Shown: positions 50,945 through 60,327 of the stretch, piece after piece
Layout: each line of letters begins with the position of its first letter
Numbering within the stretch: the stretch's first letter is position 1
NCBI RefSeq assembly: GCF_002608075.1
Contig: NZ_LAHA01000001.1
Span: 169,487-233,486, forward strand
Source: Nostoc linckia z4
GTDB lineage: Bacteria; Cyanobacteriota; Cyanobacteriia; Cyanobacteriales; Nostocaceae
Direction: 5' to 3'
Length of the DNA: 64,000 bases
The notes under the pieces: model-generated
Seen by the model: the letters and a program-made list of their open reading frames with translations, nothing else
Told to the model about the DNA's origin: nothing
The model's database searches: none
Translations under genes and position numbers: made by a program

Positions 50945-51250
50945 ATTTTTTTAGTTTCTATTCCCTAATAGACTATTTTACATACATTAGTCACAGCAGA
51001 TTCGGAGTTTACAATACACAGACTCTTATAAGAGTTTGTTTGAAAAGTGGTTAGCTGTGATTTTAATTACCTCCCTTAATCCCTGCTTGGTAAGAGGAGG
51101 GAAACAAGAAAATCTAATTCCCTCTCCTTTATAAGGGCAGGTTAGGGTGGGGTAAAAAATATTTGATACATCAATCATGACTTTTCAAACATCCTTTAAG
51201 GGCGAACAGCCGTTCGCCCCTACCCATGTAATTCATTTACCTAAAAAACG
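50945..51250. other. intergenic region without recognised gene
   Basis: It carries dispersed fragments such as TTAGGGTGGGGTAAAAAATATTTGATAC (shared with about 53547-53580) and GGGCGAACAGCCGTTCGCCCC, an inverted repeat near 51201-51221. Nothing coding is visible. Confidence 0.5.
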
Positions 51251-51264
51251 CTGTATTATTTCCT

Positions 51265-51408
51265 AACTCCAACCTCCTAACTCCTAACTCCTAATTCCTA
51301 ACTCCCAACTCCCAACTCCCAACTCCCAACTCCTAACTCCTAATTCCTAACTCCTAACTCCTAACTCCCAACTCCCAACTCCCAACTCCCAACTCCTAAC
51401 TCCTAATT
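51265..51408. repeat. STRR heptamer array (CTCCTAA/CTCCCAA)
   Basis: About twenty tandem heptamers of ACTCCTA, ACTCCCA or ATTCCTA. The same units recur at 59905-60004 and 62292-62345. The array abuts the stop of the AI-2E exporter gene. Confidence 0.92.
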
Positions 51409-52444
51409 AAACCTCAGATTTCATTTCCTCAATCTCAAACAAAGACACAATTACTCCTGCTATGGGAATAGCGATAAAAACACCCAATAATCCTGCTACT
51501 CTAGCGCCTACTAACAAAGCAAAAAATACTACTACAGGATTCAGATTTAACGCACCTTGCATAATTCTTGGTGCAATCAAATTGTCTTGTATCTGTTGAA
51601 GAATAATACAACTTACCAATACTTTCACTGCTAACCAAAAACCTTGAGACAATACAAATAAAGTTACAATACTGATTGCTAATGTTGCACCTATGCCAGG
51701 AATAATATCAATAATCCCCACAATTACTGATAATAATAAAGCAAAAGGTACTTGTAATATTAAGAAAACTAAGAAAGTCGCACTTGTAAGAAATAAACTT
51801 AATAAAAATTGTCCTCTAAAAAATCCCAGAAAGGCGCGTCTAATAACTCTAGTAAATCTGTCGCGGCGGTGTTTTGGGACTATTTTTAATATAAAGTTCC
51901 ATAGCTTTTCGCCATCTAACAACATAAAAAAAGCTACGACTGCAATTAATATAAAAGTGACAAAATTGGTCAAAAATCCTTGTAATATAGTTAAACTAGT
52001 AACTACACCTGATATAGCTTGATTGCGTAATTGTTCTTGAACAAAACTTAAATCTATATTTAAATTGCGACTGCGTAAAAAGTCTTCTAATTTGTCTAAT
52101 AAGGGTAATAAAGAATTTAAAAATCCAGTGATACTATCAATTAATTGTTGTCCTTGAGATAAAATTGTTAAACCGACGGTTATTATCACACCGCCAATAA
52201 TTACAATACTCAGCAAAAAAACCACACCAACTGCTACACCGTGGGGCAAAAAACGCCGCAGCCATTCCACAGGATAGCTGAGCAAAAAAGCCAAAATAGC
52301 AGCGAATGTAAAAATAACGATGACTGCTTCAAAGTAAGCTAAAAGTTGTACAATTGCCCATCCAGAAGCAACTAAGAGTAAAAAGCGGACTAACGCCAGA
52401 TTGTTTAATCGTTGCCACAAATTTTTGGCATCAAAGCCGCTCAT
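51407..52444 (-). CDS. AI-2E family transporter (permease)
   Basis: 345 residues with about eight membrane helices and a long amphipathic middle (QQLIDSITGFLNSLLPLLDKLEDFL). FFMLLDGEKLWNFILKIVPKHRRDR, DIIPGIGATLAISIV and QIQDNLIAPRIMQGALNLNPVVVFFALLVGARVAG are hallmarks of the AI-2E/PerM family. Members export small molecules or act as ion antiporters; the true substrate here is unknown. No neighbour suggests a role. Confidence 0.93.
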   Translation of the reverse strand: MSGFDAKNLWQRLNNLALVRFLLLVASGWAIVQLLAYFEAVIVIFTFAAILAFLLSYPVEWLRRFLPHGVAVGVVFLLSIVIIGGVIITVGLTILSQGQQLIDSITGFLNSLLPLLDKLEDFLRSRNLNIDLSFVQEQLRNQAISGVVTSLTILQGFLTNFVTFILIAVVAFFMLLDGEKLWNFILKIVPKHRRDRFTRVIRRAFLGFFRGQFLLSLFLTSATFLVFLILQVPFALLLSVIVGIIDIIPGIGATLAISIVTLFVLSQGFWLAVKVLVSCIILQQIQDNLIAPRIMQGALNLNPVVVFFALLVGARVAGLLGVFIAIPIAGVIVSLFEIEEMKSEV

Positions 52445-52536
52445 GTTAATTTGGGATTTTAGATTTTAGATTTTGGATTATTCAAGTCTTGAAGAAAAAG
52501 TGTTACTGAAATGTTCAGTAAAACTATTGGCAAACT

Positions 52537-52648
52537 GGTGGCTTCCAAGTAAAAAATATTTCTTTGCTAGTGTTAACTGTTGCCTGTTGACTGTTGACTG
52601 TGAACCGTCAACGACTATGCGCTGTTATTTATTTTTTTGGAGTTCCAT
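52537..52648. mobile_element. MITE-like element, family C (copy 6)
   Basis: It starts GGTGGCTTCCAAGTAAAAAATAT and ends TTTATTTTTTTGGAGTTCC, with TGTTGACTG heptamers inside. Confidence 0.68.
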
Positions 52649-52717
52649 TGAACTTTAGATTAAAAGAATGTAATAGCGATCGCCACCCCCTAAAGTATAT
52701 ATTTCAACTTTTCTAAC

Positions 52718-53371
52718 TCATCGTCCTAAATCATGCATTTGATTAATTACAACGGTACACTTTTGTGCCAAAGCTTCTAACTCTTCTTTATTGCTGGAAC
52801 TGGGAGCAGCAATTAAGTTACCAATTCTTACCGTTACGGGAACTGCGCGGGGTATTTTCGAGCCTTTTTCTAAAATTGCTTCAGTACCCCAAACACTTAC
52901 TGGTAATATTGGGGCTTTGGCTTTCGCCGCTAACAGCAGCGCACCTCTTTTTGGGTCTGTAATTTTACCGTCTGGGGTGCGAGTACCTTGCAAAAAAACA
53001 CCCACAGCCCAACCATTATTTAGGTATTCTAAGGCTGCACGGATAGCATTGCGATCGGCGCTTCCCCGACTCACTGGGTAAGCACCATACAACTTGATTG
53101 CTTGCGCCAAAACAGGGATTTTAAATAATTCTTCCTTAGCCATGTACGCCACTGGACGGCGTACACAATTAGAGACAATTGGCGGGTCAAAGTAACTAGC
53201 GTGATTGCTTACCACCACTAATGGCCCAGATTCAGGTACATTTTCCGCGCCATAAATGTTACCCCGAAAGTAAGCGTGAAGCATGGGGCTAACGACTGAC
53301 CATTTAAAGGCGTGGTAAAGTGCCAGACTAATAAACGGTTCGCGGTTTTTGTCCACAGAAGGTAATGCCAA
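52718..53371 (-). CDS. 1-acyl-glycerol-3-phosphate acyltransferase (PlsC family)
   Basis: 217 residues. The HX4D catalytic motif NHASYFDPP has His57 and Asp62; the second block is ELFKIPVLAQAIKLYGAYPVSRGSADRNAI, and the third is GVFLQGTRTPDGK, with Gln in place of the usual Glu of EGTR. Then ILPVSVWGTEAI completes the four-block pattern. It should acylate lysophosphatidate or a related lysolipid at the membrane. The gene stands alone between repeats. The Glu-to-Gln change is notable but seen in some family members. Confidence 0.92.
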   Translation of the reverse strand: MALPSVDKNREPFISLALYHAFKWSVVSPMLHAYFRGNIYGAENVPESGPLVVVSNHASYFDPPIVSNCVRRPVAYMAKEELFKIPVLAQAIKLYGAYPVSRGSADRNAIRAALEYLNNGWAVGVFLQGTRTPDGKITDPKRGALLLAAKAKAPILPVSVWGTEAILEKGSKIPRAVPVTVRIGNLIAAPSSSNKEELEALAQKCTVVINQMHDLGR

Positions 53372-53774
53372 TTAGACTGACATTTAGCATAAGCGATCGC
53401 AACGCCCAAGGCAAACGCATTCAAGGGGATGAGGCAATATGGTTCGGGGAAAGGGGAAAGGGGAAAGGGAAAGGGGAAAAGGGGAAAGGGGAAAGGGGAA
53501 ACCTTAACACCTTACCCTTTTCCCATCTCTACCCTTGACAAAGTTAGGGTGGGGTAAAAATATTTGATACACTACTATAGACTTTTCAAACATCCTTTTA
53601 AGTAACTCAAAAAATAAATTATTCCAAAATTCCTAGACTCAATACACTATTTTTCTCACCTCCAGTCTGCCTACACATTTTTTTTAATTGTAAGTCTCTG
53701 AGGTAGGCTCTTGAAGCACATCCAGAGATTTTAGAGGGTGTTAAATTATCCCTTGATTTAGGAATTTCCAAACA
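53372..53774. repeat. purine/pyrimidine STRR and AT-rich spacer
   Basis: 53450-53525 is a run of GGGAAAGG and GGGGAAAA units closing with CCTTACCCTTTTCCC. Beyond it lie a TTAGGGTGGGGTAAAAATATTTGATAC fragment and AT-rich sequence. No gene seen. Confidence 0.65.
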
Positions 53775-54329
53775 TCAATTATTTTCTGAGATACCGATGA
53801 ATTGTTGTAATAATGTTTCAACACTAGCATTATGATCCAGAAAAGAAAATAAATGCCAATATCTAAGTTTTCCTTCCTTATCTAATACAAACTGTGCTGG
53901 TAAAGGCGCTCCCAAAGCTTGTCCTACATTATAAGTACGAAACACTCGGCAACTTGGATCGCTAAGTAACGGCATTTGTAAACCCAAATCTCTTACAACT
54001 ATTTGACTTTGCCGTTCATCAGTACTAGTAATCATCAAAACTTCGATTCCACGATTTTTAAATTGTTCGTAATTTTCAGTCAAAGCTTTGATGTGAGGAT
54101 AACAAAAAGGGCAATATTGCTTTTCAGTAAAGATACGAGTAAAGGCAACTAAAACTGGTTGCTTACCTTTATAGTCAGACAACTTTACTAAAGTACCGTT
54201 AGTGATATCCGGTAACTGAAAATCTGGCGTTCCTACACCTAATCTCAGTTGATTTGTAGCTGGAACTGGTAAAAAATTGCGAAAGAATCGCTCGTTTAAT
54301 AACCCACTAAAATCAGTTGAAGTCAGCAT
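53775..54329 (-). CDS. peroxiredoxin-like redoxin domain protein
   Basis: 184 residues with an AhpC/TSA-type thioredoxin fold. GTPDFQLPDITNGTLVKLSDYKGKQPVLVAF leads to QYCPFCYPHI, so the active site is Cys73-Pro-Phe-Cys76. VLMITSTDERQSQI and PLLSDPSCRVFRTYNVG follow as in PrxQ/BCP-like proteins. A CxxC pair replaces the usual TxxC peroxidatic loop, so a disulfide reductase role is as likely as peroxidase. It precedes the 2-Cys peroxiredoxin gene in direction, but a MITE and a gap of about 300 bases separate them. Confidence 0.85.
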   Translation of the reverse strand: MLTSTDFSGLLNERFFRNFLPVPATNQLRLGVGTPDFQLPDITNGTLVKLSDYKGKQPVLVAFTRIFTEKQYCPFCYPHIKALTENYEQFKNRGIEVLMITSTDERQSQIVVRDLGLQMPLLSDPSCRVFRTYNVGQALGAPLPAQFVLDKEGKLRYWHLFSFLDHNASVETLLQQFIGISENN

Positions 54330-54364
54330 ATTTTTATTTTTTGATTATTTAAAACAATTGGATA

Positions 54365-54590
54365 TGGGGCATGGGGCATAGGACAGTCAACCGTCAACAG
54401 TCAACCGTCATCTCTCCAATCCCCAATCCCCATTTCCCCTTTCAATGACAAAACCACACATACATTAGACCTTTTGCAAAAGTGCTTTTTGCAAGAGATG
54501 GAAAAAGGGGTGCATGTTAAAGGGGAAAGGGAAAACACAAAACTTTTCCCCCTTTCCCCTTACCTTTTTCCCGACTTATGCAAGAAGTCT
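54365..54590. mobile_element. short STRR plus MITE-like element, family E (copy 3)
   Basis: GGGGCAT units and AGTCAACCGTC heptamers at 54365-54415 precede the family E element at 54467-54590. The latter begins AGACCTTTTGCAAAAG and ends TTATGCAAGAAGTCT, with complementary purine and pyrimidine halves. Confidence 0.7.
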
Positions 54591-54647
54591 ATTCCTTGTT
54601 TATCTGTGGTTATTGTTGATTGCTGGATTAACTCCAGCAAATCTAAT

Positions 54648-55259
54648 CTAGACAGCAGAGAAGTAGACTTTGGACTTCACTGGGTCGGGATTCATTGTTT
54701 TGTCACCAGGTTGCCAACCAGCTGGGCAAACTTCATCTGGGTGAGATTGAACGTACTGAATAGCTTGCAATGTCCGCAGGGTTTCATCAACGCTACGACC
54801 AAAAGCTAAGTTGTTAATTGTAGCGTGCTGTATGATACCATCTTTGTCGATGATGAACAGACCGCGCAAGGCTATGCCTGCTGCTGGGTCAAGCACGTTG
54901 TAAGCTGCGCTAATCTCTTTCTTGATGTCGGAGACTAGAGGATAATTCAAGTCGCCTACGCCACCAGACTTACGATCGGTTTGAATCCAAGCGAGGTGGG
55001 AGAATTCGCTATCTACGGAAACCCCAAGGATTTCCGTATTAATTTTCTTGAATTCTTCGTAGCGATCGCTAAATGCTGTAATTTCAGTAGGACAAACAAA
55101 CGTAAAGTCTAGGGGGTAGAAAAACAGGACGACATACTTACCACGATAATCGGAAAGTTTGATTGTCTTGAATTCCTGATCCACCACAGCTGTTGCTGTG
55201 AAATCGGGAGCTTGCTGACCAACGCGGAGGCTTCCTTCTGTTCCGTAACTTAGAGACAT
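54648..55259 (-). CDS. typical 2-Cys peroxiredoxin
   Basis: 203 residues. The peroxidatic Cys56 lies in [15 protein letters not shown] and the resolving Cys178 in [15 protein letters not shown], with the [13 protein letters not shown] loop (GGLG-type) and a C-terminal YF-like end [10 protein letters not shown], features linked to peroxide sensitivity. It reduces hydrogen peroxide and alkyl hydroperoxides with thioredoxin, protecting photosynthesis. AGGAGA precedes the ATG. It is divergent from the GH-type gene at 55389. Confidence 0.96.
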   Translation of the reverse strand: MSLSYGTEGSLRVGQQAPDFTATAVVDQEFKTIKLSDYRGKYVVLFFYPLDFTFVCPTEITAFSDRYEEFKKINTEILGVSVDSEFSHLAWIQTDRKSGGVGDLNYPLVSDIKKEISAAYNVLDPAAGIALRGLFIIDKDGIIQHATINNLAFGRSVDETLRTLQAIQYVQSHPDEVCPAGWQPGDKTMNPDPVKSKVYFSAV

Positions 55260-55388
55260 TAACTTATTCTCCTTTATCGGTTTACTAGCGTTGGAGTTTG
55301 GGTCTGGTAAAACTCACCCATCCACGCTTTACAGTTTGATTACAATCTGTTACGACTATATCATACTCATAACGATTTTGAGTAGCAA

Positions 55389-57647
55389 ATGTCTGATTTA
55401 GATACAAGAGAATGGTTACTTACCAATGGTCTAGGAAGTTTTGCCAGTGGTACAGTTTCTGATATCCGCACGCGCATATATCACGGTTGGCTGTTTGCCG
55501 CTAAAAATCCTCCTTATGAGCGTACTTTACTGTTATCGCACCTCGAAGCTAGCTTGGAAGTATCAGGGAGCGTTATCGGACTAGGGGCAAATATTTGGGG
55601 TAACGTTCAGATAGAGCGGGGTGGCTACGAACTGTTACGCTTCTTTGATATTAACCCAGTTCCAAAATGGATTTGGGGGCAAGATAACTGGCAATTAACT
55701 AGACAATTGGTGATGCCTTATGGTTGGGAAGAAAGCAGGGAGCAGGGGAGCAGGGAGCATGGGAGAATATATAGCGACCAACGCCCAATGCCCAATGCCC
55801 CTGTCCAATTTTGCGATCGCATTCTCATCCAATATCGCTACGAGGGAAGCGAACAAGCAATTTTACGACTGCGATTGCTGATAGCAGAACGTGACTTTCA
55901 CCATCAACAGACCTTTGACTCAGAATTACAATTCTCCCAACTGCTTGGACAACAACAAGTCTGCCTGCAAGCAAGAAAATCTCAGCATTTTGGCATACCT
56001 TGGCACTTGCGCTGGACAAAAGGAAATTATCAATCAGATGCAGTTTGGTATTGGAATTATCGATTTTCTGAGGAAACAAAACGGGGATTAGCCGATAAAG
56101 AAGACCTACACAGTCCTGGTTACTTAACAGTGACACTCCAACCAGGAGATGCAGTAACTCTAGAAGCACGATTAGGTTTTCCCAACCCACTATTAGGTGT
56201 TCTCACCTCCGAAACCTTTGCAGAAGCCGTGGAAGCAGAACAGGAAAGGCTCTCTCAGATTTTTGGATGGAGTGGGACAGGTGGTATGGAGGATGGGGAG
56301 ATGGGGGGATGGGGGGATGGGGAGACAAGGGAGACAAGGGAGACAAGGGAGCAAGGGAGCAGGGGAGATGAGTTTTTCCTCTCTGCCCCATGCCCAATGA
56401 CGCCACTTGCTCCACTTGGGGAGACCCCAAGACCGCAGTGGCTCCCCAATGCCCAATGCCCAATGCCCAATGCCCAATGCCCCATGCCCAATGCCCCAAT
56501 TATCCAACAATTACTCAAGGCGAGCGATCGCTTTATCGTCTATCGAGCTTCAACAGCATCCCCGACGGTGATTGCTGGTTATCACTGGTTTAATGATTGG
56601 GCGCGAGATACATTAATTGCCTTACCGGGATTGACTTTAGTTCCGCAGCGCTTTGAGTTGGCAAAAGAAATATTGCGATCTTTTGGGCATTACTGTCGTC
56701 ACGGTTTAATTCCTAATGCCTTTCCGGATGTGGATCGAGAGCCATTTTATAACAGTATTGATACGCCTCTTTGGTGGATTGAAACTTTAGGACTTTATTT
56801 GGAAGCTACACAAGACTGGCAATTTTTGGCAGAGCAGTTTTCTGTAGTCCAGCAAATTCATAAAGCCTTTATTGGTGGCACACGCTATAACATCCAGGCT
56901 GATGCTACTGATGGATTGATAGGTTGGGATGCTCGTGGTGTAGCCTTAACTTGGATGGATGTGGTGATTGGGGCAAACCCTGTTACTCCTCGTCGCGGTA
57001 AGCCAGTGGAAATCAATGCGCTGTGGTATTCTGCTTTGTGTTGGTTAAGTCAGTGGGCAGAACGCCTAAGTCAGCTTGAGTTTCGCGAACCCGTGCGTCT
57101 TAGCAAACAAGCAAAGCGTTATGCTCAGCAAGCACAACTAGTAAAAAATTCCTTGCAAAAGTTTTGGAATCCCCAACTTGGTTATCTCTACGATACTATC
57201 GAGCCGGACGATCGCCGAAATTTTCAAATTCGCCCCAATGCTGTTTTGGCGTTGTCGTTGCACCATTGTGGATTTTCTGAACATCAAGGCTGTCAAATAC
57301 TAGATTTGGCAACTACCAGCTTGCTGACTCCCTATGGTCTCCGCAGTCTCGATCCCGGAGACCCGGAGTACAAAGGGAAATATGAGGGCAACCAAGAGCA
57401 ACGCGATCGCGCTTATCATCAAGGTACTGTTTGGCCGTGGTTAATTGGCCCGTACATTCGTGCTTGGCAACGTTTTTATCCACAACAAGCACTACCTTTT
57501 GATTGGCAACCCCTGATAGATCACTTTTTATTTGCCGCTTGTATCGGTTCTATTTCTGAGATTTTTGATGGCGATTCACCCCACACACCAAGGGGAGCCA
57601 TCGCTCAAGCTTGGTCAGTTGCCGAAGTCATTCGCCATATTCAATAG
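55389..57647 (+). CDS. glycogen-debranching-type amylo-alpha-1,6-glucosidase
   Basis: 752 residues. The N-terminal domain starts REWLLTNGLGSFASGTVSDIRTRIYHGWLFAA, the standard beginning of bacterial GDE_N. The C-terminal (alpha/alpha)6 catalytic domain has AGYHWFNDWARDTLIALPGL near 398, HGLIPNAFPD, DTPLWWIETL, DGLIGWDARGVALTWMD and YHQGTVWPWLIGPYI. It should cleave alpha-1,6 branches in glycogen. About 75 residues at 298-373 and about 25 near 115-139 are translated minisatellite (for example repeated NAQCPMP), which lengthens the protein without breaking the frame. Confidence 0.9.
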   Translation: MSDLDTREWLLTNGLGSFASGTVSDIRTRIYHGWLFAAKNPPYERTLLLSHLEASLEVSGSVIGLGANIWGNVQIERGGYELLRFFDINPVPKWIWGQDNWQLTRQLVMPYGWEESREQGSREHGRIYSDQRPMPNAPVQFCDRILIQYRYEGSEQAILRLRLLIAERDFHHQQTFDSELQFSQLLGQQQVCLQARKSQHFGIPWHLRWTKGNYQSDAVWYWNYRFSEETKRGLADKEDLHSPGYLTVTLQPGDAVTLEARLGFPNPLLGVLTSETFAEAVEAEQERLSQIFGWSGTGGMEDGEMGGWGDGETRETRETREQGSRGDEFFLSAPCPMTPLAPLGETPRPQWLPNAQCPMPNAQCPMPNAPIIQQLLKASDRFIVYRASTASPTVIAGYHWFNDWARDTLIALPGLTLVPQRFELAKEILRSFGHYCRHGLIPNAFPDVDREPFYNSIDTPLWWIETLGLYLEATQDWQFLAEQFSVVQQIHKAFIGGTRYNIQADATDGLIGWDARGVALTWMDVVIGANPVTPRRGKPVEINALWYSALCWLSQWAERLSQLEFREPVRLSKQAKRYAQQAQLVKNSLQKFWNPQLGYLYDTIEPDDRRNFQIRPNAVLALSLHHCGFSEHQGCQILDLATTSLLTPYGLRSLDPGDPEYKGKYEGNQEQRDRAYHQGTVWPWLIGPYIRAWQRFYPQQALPFDWQPLIDHFLFAACIGSISEIFDGDSPHTPRGAIAQAWSVAEVIRHIQ
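56275..56510. repeat. STRR cassette in frame inside the debranching gene
   Basis: It has the same modules as the intergenic cassettes: GGGGAGATGG units, GGGAGACAA units, GAGCAGGGGAG, and then about seven CCCAATG heptamers. The net length keeps the reading frame. A smaller piece (GAGCAGGGGAGCAGGGAGC to CCCAATGCCC) lies at 55735-55800 in the same gene. Confidence 0.88.
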
Positions 57648-57654
57648 TGCCTAT

Positions 57655-59382
57655 TTAATATTTTCTCTCTTTTGGCTCAAACATAGTAATTGCCACAGGT
57701 CGATATTGAATATCAATTCCTGCTGGCGAATAGTAAGCCATTGTATGTTTGAGAAAGTTCACATCATCTCTTTGGGAATAATCTTCCCGGAAGTGTGCGC
57801 CACGGCTTTCTTGACGATTTAAGGCTGATGCTAATATGGTCTGTCCCACCACCATCAAACTTCGCAGTTCTAAGGCTTCTACCAGTTCCGTATTCCAGCA
57901 ACTTCCTTTGTCATCTAAATAAATTTGCGGATATCGCTGTTGAATTTCTTGTAGTTTGTGTAACCCTTCAGTCATTAATGCTTCAGTGCGGAAAACACCG
58001 CAATACTCAGTCATACAATCTTGGAAGGCTTCACGAACTTGATTAATGCGGTATTTTCCTTGCTGTTCTAGCAAAGCTTGGATTTGTTCCTTGGCTTCAT
58101 TGAGGTAGCGTTCCTCGTCCACAGAAGGCAATTTACGTTTTTGCACAAATTGAGCGATCGCTGCACCAGTGCGTTTGCCATAAACTACACATTCTAACAG
58201 CGAATTACTACCTAAGCGGTTTGCGCCGTGTACTGAAACACAAGCTGTTTCCCCAGCAGCAAAGAAGCCCTCAACTAAACCATCACCACTACTGCGGACT
58301 TGACCATCAGTGTTCACTGGGATACCACCCATACAATAATGAATTGTCGGGCGCACTGGCATAGGTTGAGTTACAGCGTCAACACCTACTAATCGATGGG
58401 CTTCTTCCCAACAAAAGGGAACGCGACTCATAATTTTTTCTTTACCCATGTGTCGCAAATCCAGATAGACAAAGGGGCCGCCAGCGCTACCATCGGGATG
58501 GACACCGCGACCGGCACGAATTTCATAAGCGATCGCTCGTGAGGTAATATCACGAGGAGCTAATTCCATGCGACTAGGTGCGTAATTTTTCATAAAGCGA
58601 TCGCCTGTGCTATTAATCAAATACGCACCTTCACCCCGTACTGCTTCGGAAATCAATACCCCCACTGGATACAAACCAGTGGGATGAAATTGCACAAATT
58701 CCATATCTTCTAGAGGCAAACCAGCAATGGCAGTCATAGCTAAACCATCACCCGAAGAAGCGTAATCATTAGAGGTGGTGTTATAAACACGACCATAACC
58801 GCCCGTGGCAAACATCACTGCCTTGGCTCGAACAACTTCAACATGTCCATCCAACAAATGGAACATCACCACACCCTTAGCCTGCCCCTCTTCCAAAATG
58901 AGACGCATTACATACCACTCTTGATATACTTGCACGCCATAACGCCGCAGGTTGTTAACCAATTCATGCAAAATTGCGTGACCAGTCTTGTCTGCCGCGT
59001 AGCAAGTGCGGTTGTGGGAATGTCCGCCAAAAGCTCTTTGAGCAATACGACCATCAGGTAAGCGCGAGAACAAAACACCCATGTGTTCCAAATCAATCAC
59101 CACATCTGGCGCTTCCTGAGCCAGAATTGCCACAGCATCTTGATCTGCTAAATAGTCAGAACCCTTGACAGTATCAAAAGCATGTGCTTCCCAACTATCT
59201 TCCGAATCCACATTTTTCAGTGACGCAGCCATACCACCTTGGGCCGCCACCGAATGGGAACGAATGGGATGGGTTTTAGCAACCACAGCAACATTTAAAC
59301 TAGGATCTTTACGGGCGATTTCCACAGCCGCGCGACATCCTGCCAATCCACCACCAACAATAATGACATCGTGTTCCAGCAT
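57655..59382 (-). CDS. sdhA: succinate dehydrogenase/fumarate reductase flavoprotein subunit
   Basis: 575 residues. N-terminal FAD turn VIIVGGGLAGCRAAVEIA, then THPIRSHSVAAQGGMAAS containing the His expected to bind FAD covalently. AFGGHSHNRTCYAADKTGHAIL, EFVQFHPTGLYPVGVLISEAVRGEGAYL, the catalytic-site HYCMGGIPVNTDG and GANRLGSNSLLECVVYGKRTG follow. It oxidises succinate and passes electrons to the iron-sulfur subunit, feeding quinones of the thylakoid or plasma membrane. The sdhB gene is not adjacent, as is usual in cyanobacteria. It is convergent with the debranching gene, 7 bases apart. Confidence 0.95.
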   Translation of the reverse strand: MLEHDVIIVGGGLAGCRAAVEIARKDPSLNVAVVAKTHPIRSHSVAAQGGMAASLKNVDSEDSWEAHAFDTVKGSDYLADQDAVAILAQEAPDVVIDLEHMGVLFSRLPDGRIAQRAFGGHSHNRTCYAADKTGHAILHELVNNLRRYGVQVYQEWYVMRLILEEGQAKGVVMFHLLDGHVEVVRAKAVMFATGGYGRVYNTTSNDYASSGDGLAMTAIAGLPLEDMEFVQFHPTGLYPVGVLISEAVRGEGAYLINSTGDRFMKNYAPSRMELAPRDITSRAIAYEIRAGRGVHPDGSAGGPFVYLDLRHMGKEKIMSRVPFCWEEAHRLVGVDAVTQPMPVRPTIHYCMGGIPVNTDGQVRSSGDGLVEGFFAAGETACVSVHGANRLGSNSLLECVVYGKRTGAAIAQFVQKRKLPSVDEERYLNEAKEQIQALLEQQGKYRINQVREAFQDCMTEYCGVFRTEALMTEGLHKLQEIQQRYPQIYLDDKGSCWNTELVEALELRSLMVVGQTILASALNRQESRGAHFREDYSQRDDVNFLKHTMAYYSPAGIDIQYRPVAITMFEPKERKY

Positions 59383-59904
59383 TATTTAAACCCTGACTGC
59401 AAACCATTGCTGTTCTATTGTAGAAACCAGAAGGATTTTGCAACTGATTCAACTAACTTGAAAATAACGTTGACTGTTGACTGTTGACTGAGAAAGAAAT
59501 ATTTTCATGACTTGGTTGTGGATTTTCCGCTCAATGGCTAAGTATTCTTTAAGCAGTAATACCATTTTGGATTTTAGATTTTAGATTTTGGATTGTGAAA
59601 CAGTTAGTAGTAATCGCTTTTGGCTATACATCTGTCGCAATCATTTTTCAAATTGGTATAAAGGAATAATCATGCATCTTTACAAAAAAATTCCCTGCTC
59701 ATAGACAGGGATGTTATTACAAATTTACATCTGATATAAATTATCGAAATCAACGAAATATCAAGGATTGTGCGCCCTGTAGAGACGTTGCAGTGCAACG
59801 TCTCTACAATTGCAACGTCTCTACAACGATAAATCAAGGATTTTAGTGTCTAATCCACACAATGCGTAATTTTGAAGTTAGAAATGAAAAGCTAACAGAC
59901 AGAT
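59383..59904. other. intergenic region with palindromic repeat
   Basis: It contains a TTGACTG patch near 59470, AATCTAA-type heptamers at 59565-59595 and the palindrome TGTAGAGACGTTGCA..TGCAACGTCTCTACA at 59778-59808. This is followed by AACGATAAATCAAGG and TTTTAGTGTCTAA, matching 26440-26480. No gene seen. Confidence 0.6.
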
Positions 59905-60004
59905 GCACTGACTCCCAACTCCCAACTCCCAACTCCCAACTCCCAACTCCCAACTCCTAACTCCCAACTCCCAACTCCCAACTCCCAACTCCTAACTCCC
60001 AACT
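59905..60004. repeat. STRR heptamer array (ACTCCCA)
   Basis: About fourteen tandem ACTCCCA or ACTCCTA heptamers, ending at the stop codon of the small membrane-protein gene. Confidence 0.92.
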
Positions 60005-60006
60005 CT

Positions 60007-60324
60007 CTAACTAGCTACTTGTACAGGTTTTTGCTGAGACACATTACCTGGTATTGGTTCTGTTTTGGTTCCAGGTTGTACAGGAACTAGTTCAATATGA
60101 TTTAACAATGTAGTCACAAACGCAAACAGCAAGAAAGGCAGCGATAGCAAAACGACGAGACCTACTGTTGCTAAAGCATATACAGGTTTCTTAGCACCCA
60201 TTAATGCCAAGGCTGATGCCAAGCTGAGGGTAATTGTAATTAACCAAACAATTATTTGACCGTAGATATCACCAAAGGTCAGGGTACAGACATAGCGATA
60301 GTTTTGAATATTATTTCCGCTCAT
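60007..60324 (-). CDS. small membrane protein of unknown function
   Basis: 105 residues from the second of two adjacent Met codons. Two long hydrophobic segments, about residues 21-45 ([21 protein letters not shown]) and 50-75 ([21 protein letters not shown]), precede a polar Pro/Gln-rich tail of about 30 residues. No family is recognised. The last residues and the stop border a heptamer array, so the tail may have been altered by repeat growth. It stands alone. Confidence 0.6.
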   Translation of the reverse strand: MSGNNIQNYRYVCTLTFGDIYGQIIVWLITITLSLASALALMGAKKPVYALATVGLVVLLSLPFLLFAFVTTLLNHIELVPVQPGTKTEPIPGNVSQQKPVQVAS

Positions 60325-60327
60325 CAC

